Shown in pieces: positions 61,749 to 64,000 of a stretch of 64,000 bases of DNA. The translations under genes were made by a program, and so were the position numbers. The notes below the pieces were generated by a model. It was given only the letters and a program-made list of their open reading frames with translations, was not told the DNA's origin and ran no database searches. Numbering within the stretch: the first letter of the stretch is position 1; every line of letters starts with the position of its first letter. Source of the DNA: Candidatus Mediterraneibacter vanvlietii (GTDB lineage Bacteria; Bacillota; Clostridia; Lachnospirales; Lachnospiraceae); assembly GCA_019113645.1 (NCBI GenBank), contig DXGZ01000127.1:17585-81584 (forward strand), given 5' to 3'.

Positions 61749-64000
<2,252 letters not shown>

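Overview
The window looks like chromosome of an anaerobic, low-to-mid-GC Firmicute, most likely a gut Lachnospiraceae; the genus cannot be fixed from sequence alone. The reasons are the GlgC/GlgD glycogen pair, pyruvate:ferredoxin oxidoreductase, CstA, a LicT-controlled PTS, strong AGGAGG ribosome-binding sites and the order priA-def-fmt-(YugP)-rsmB-rlmN-prpC-prkC-rsgA-rpe-thiN. No rRNA, tRNA, CRISPR array, prophage or intact insertion sequence was seen.

Layout. 1-3.9 kb: two alpha-glucoside hydrolases (GH31, GH13). 4.3-6.7 kb: a DEDDh exonuclease and a CstA-family carrier. 7-9.9 kb: a coenzyme A module (coaBC, a PanT-like ECF S component, coaX). 10.4-12.7 kb: glgC-glgD on the minus strand. 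12.8-17.1 kb: a MarR regulator with a heterodimeric ABC exporter, with two operator-like palindromes. 17.5-20.4 kb: a voltage-gated-type K+ channel and an asparagine synthetase relative without its glutaminase active site. 20.5 kb: purC. 21.6-31.6 kb: a tungsten-enzyme locus comprising moeA, moeA fused to a binding-protein domain, a ThiF/MoeB enzyme, tungstate transporter tupABC, an aldehyde:ferredoxin oxidoreductase, a GG-ending MoaD/ThiS-like carrier and a ferredoxin-iron alcohol dehydrogenase fusion. 31.6-35.8 kb: tatD, rsmA, citrate synthase and a lipase-like hydrolase. 36-37.6 kb: a decayed PD-(D/E)XK transposase and palindromic repeats. 37.6-54.4 kb: a long co-directional run of cell-wall, translation, Ser/Thr kinase-phosphatase and lipoprotein genes. 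54.5-56.6 kb: a small XRE/membrane-protein pair and an AAA ATPase. 56.7-61.5 kb: an antiterminator-controlled operon of an enoate-reductase-like flavoenzyme, LicT and a beta-glucoside PTS. 61.8 kb to the end: nifJ, cut by the window edge.

The most notable points are: (1) the tungsten locus, which supplies metal, cofactor insertion, enzyme and apparently an electron-coupled alcohol dehydrogenase in one run; (2) three unrelated kinds of long palindromic DNA, each filling a gap between convergent genes, one of them a repeat family with two full copies and one half copy; (3) an Old Yellow Enzyme-type reductase under a LicT RNA switch with a sugar PTS; (4) doubled operators at two small regulator promoters. 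All functions are assigned by reading motifs; no database search was run.
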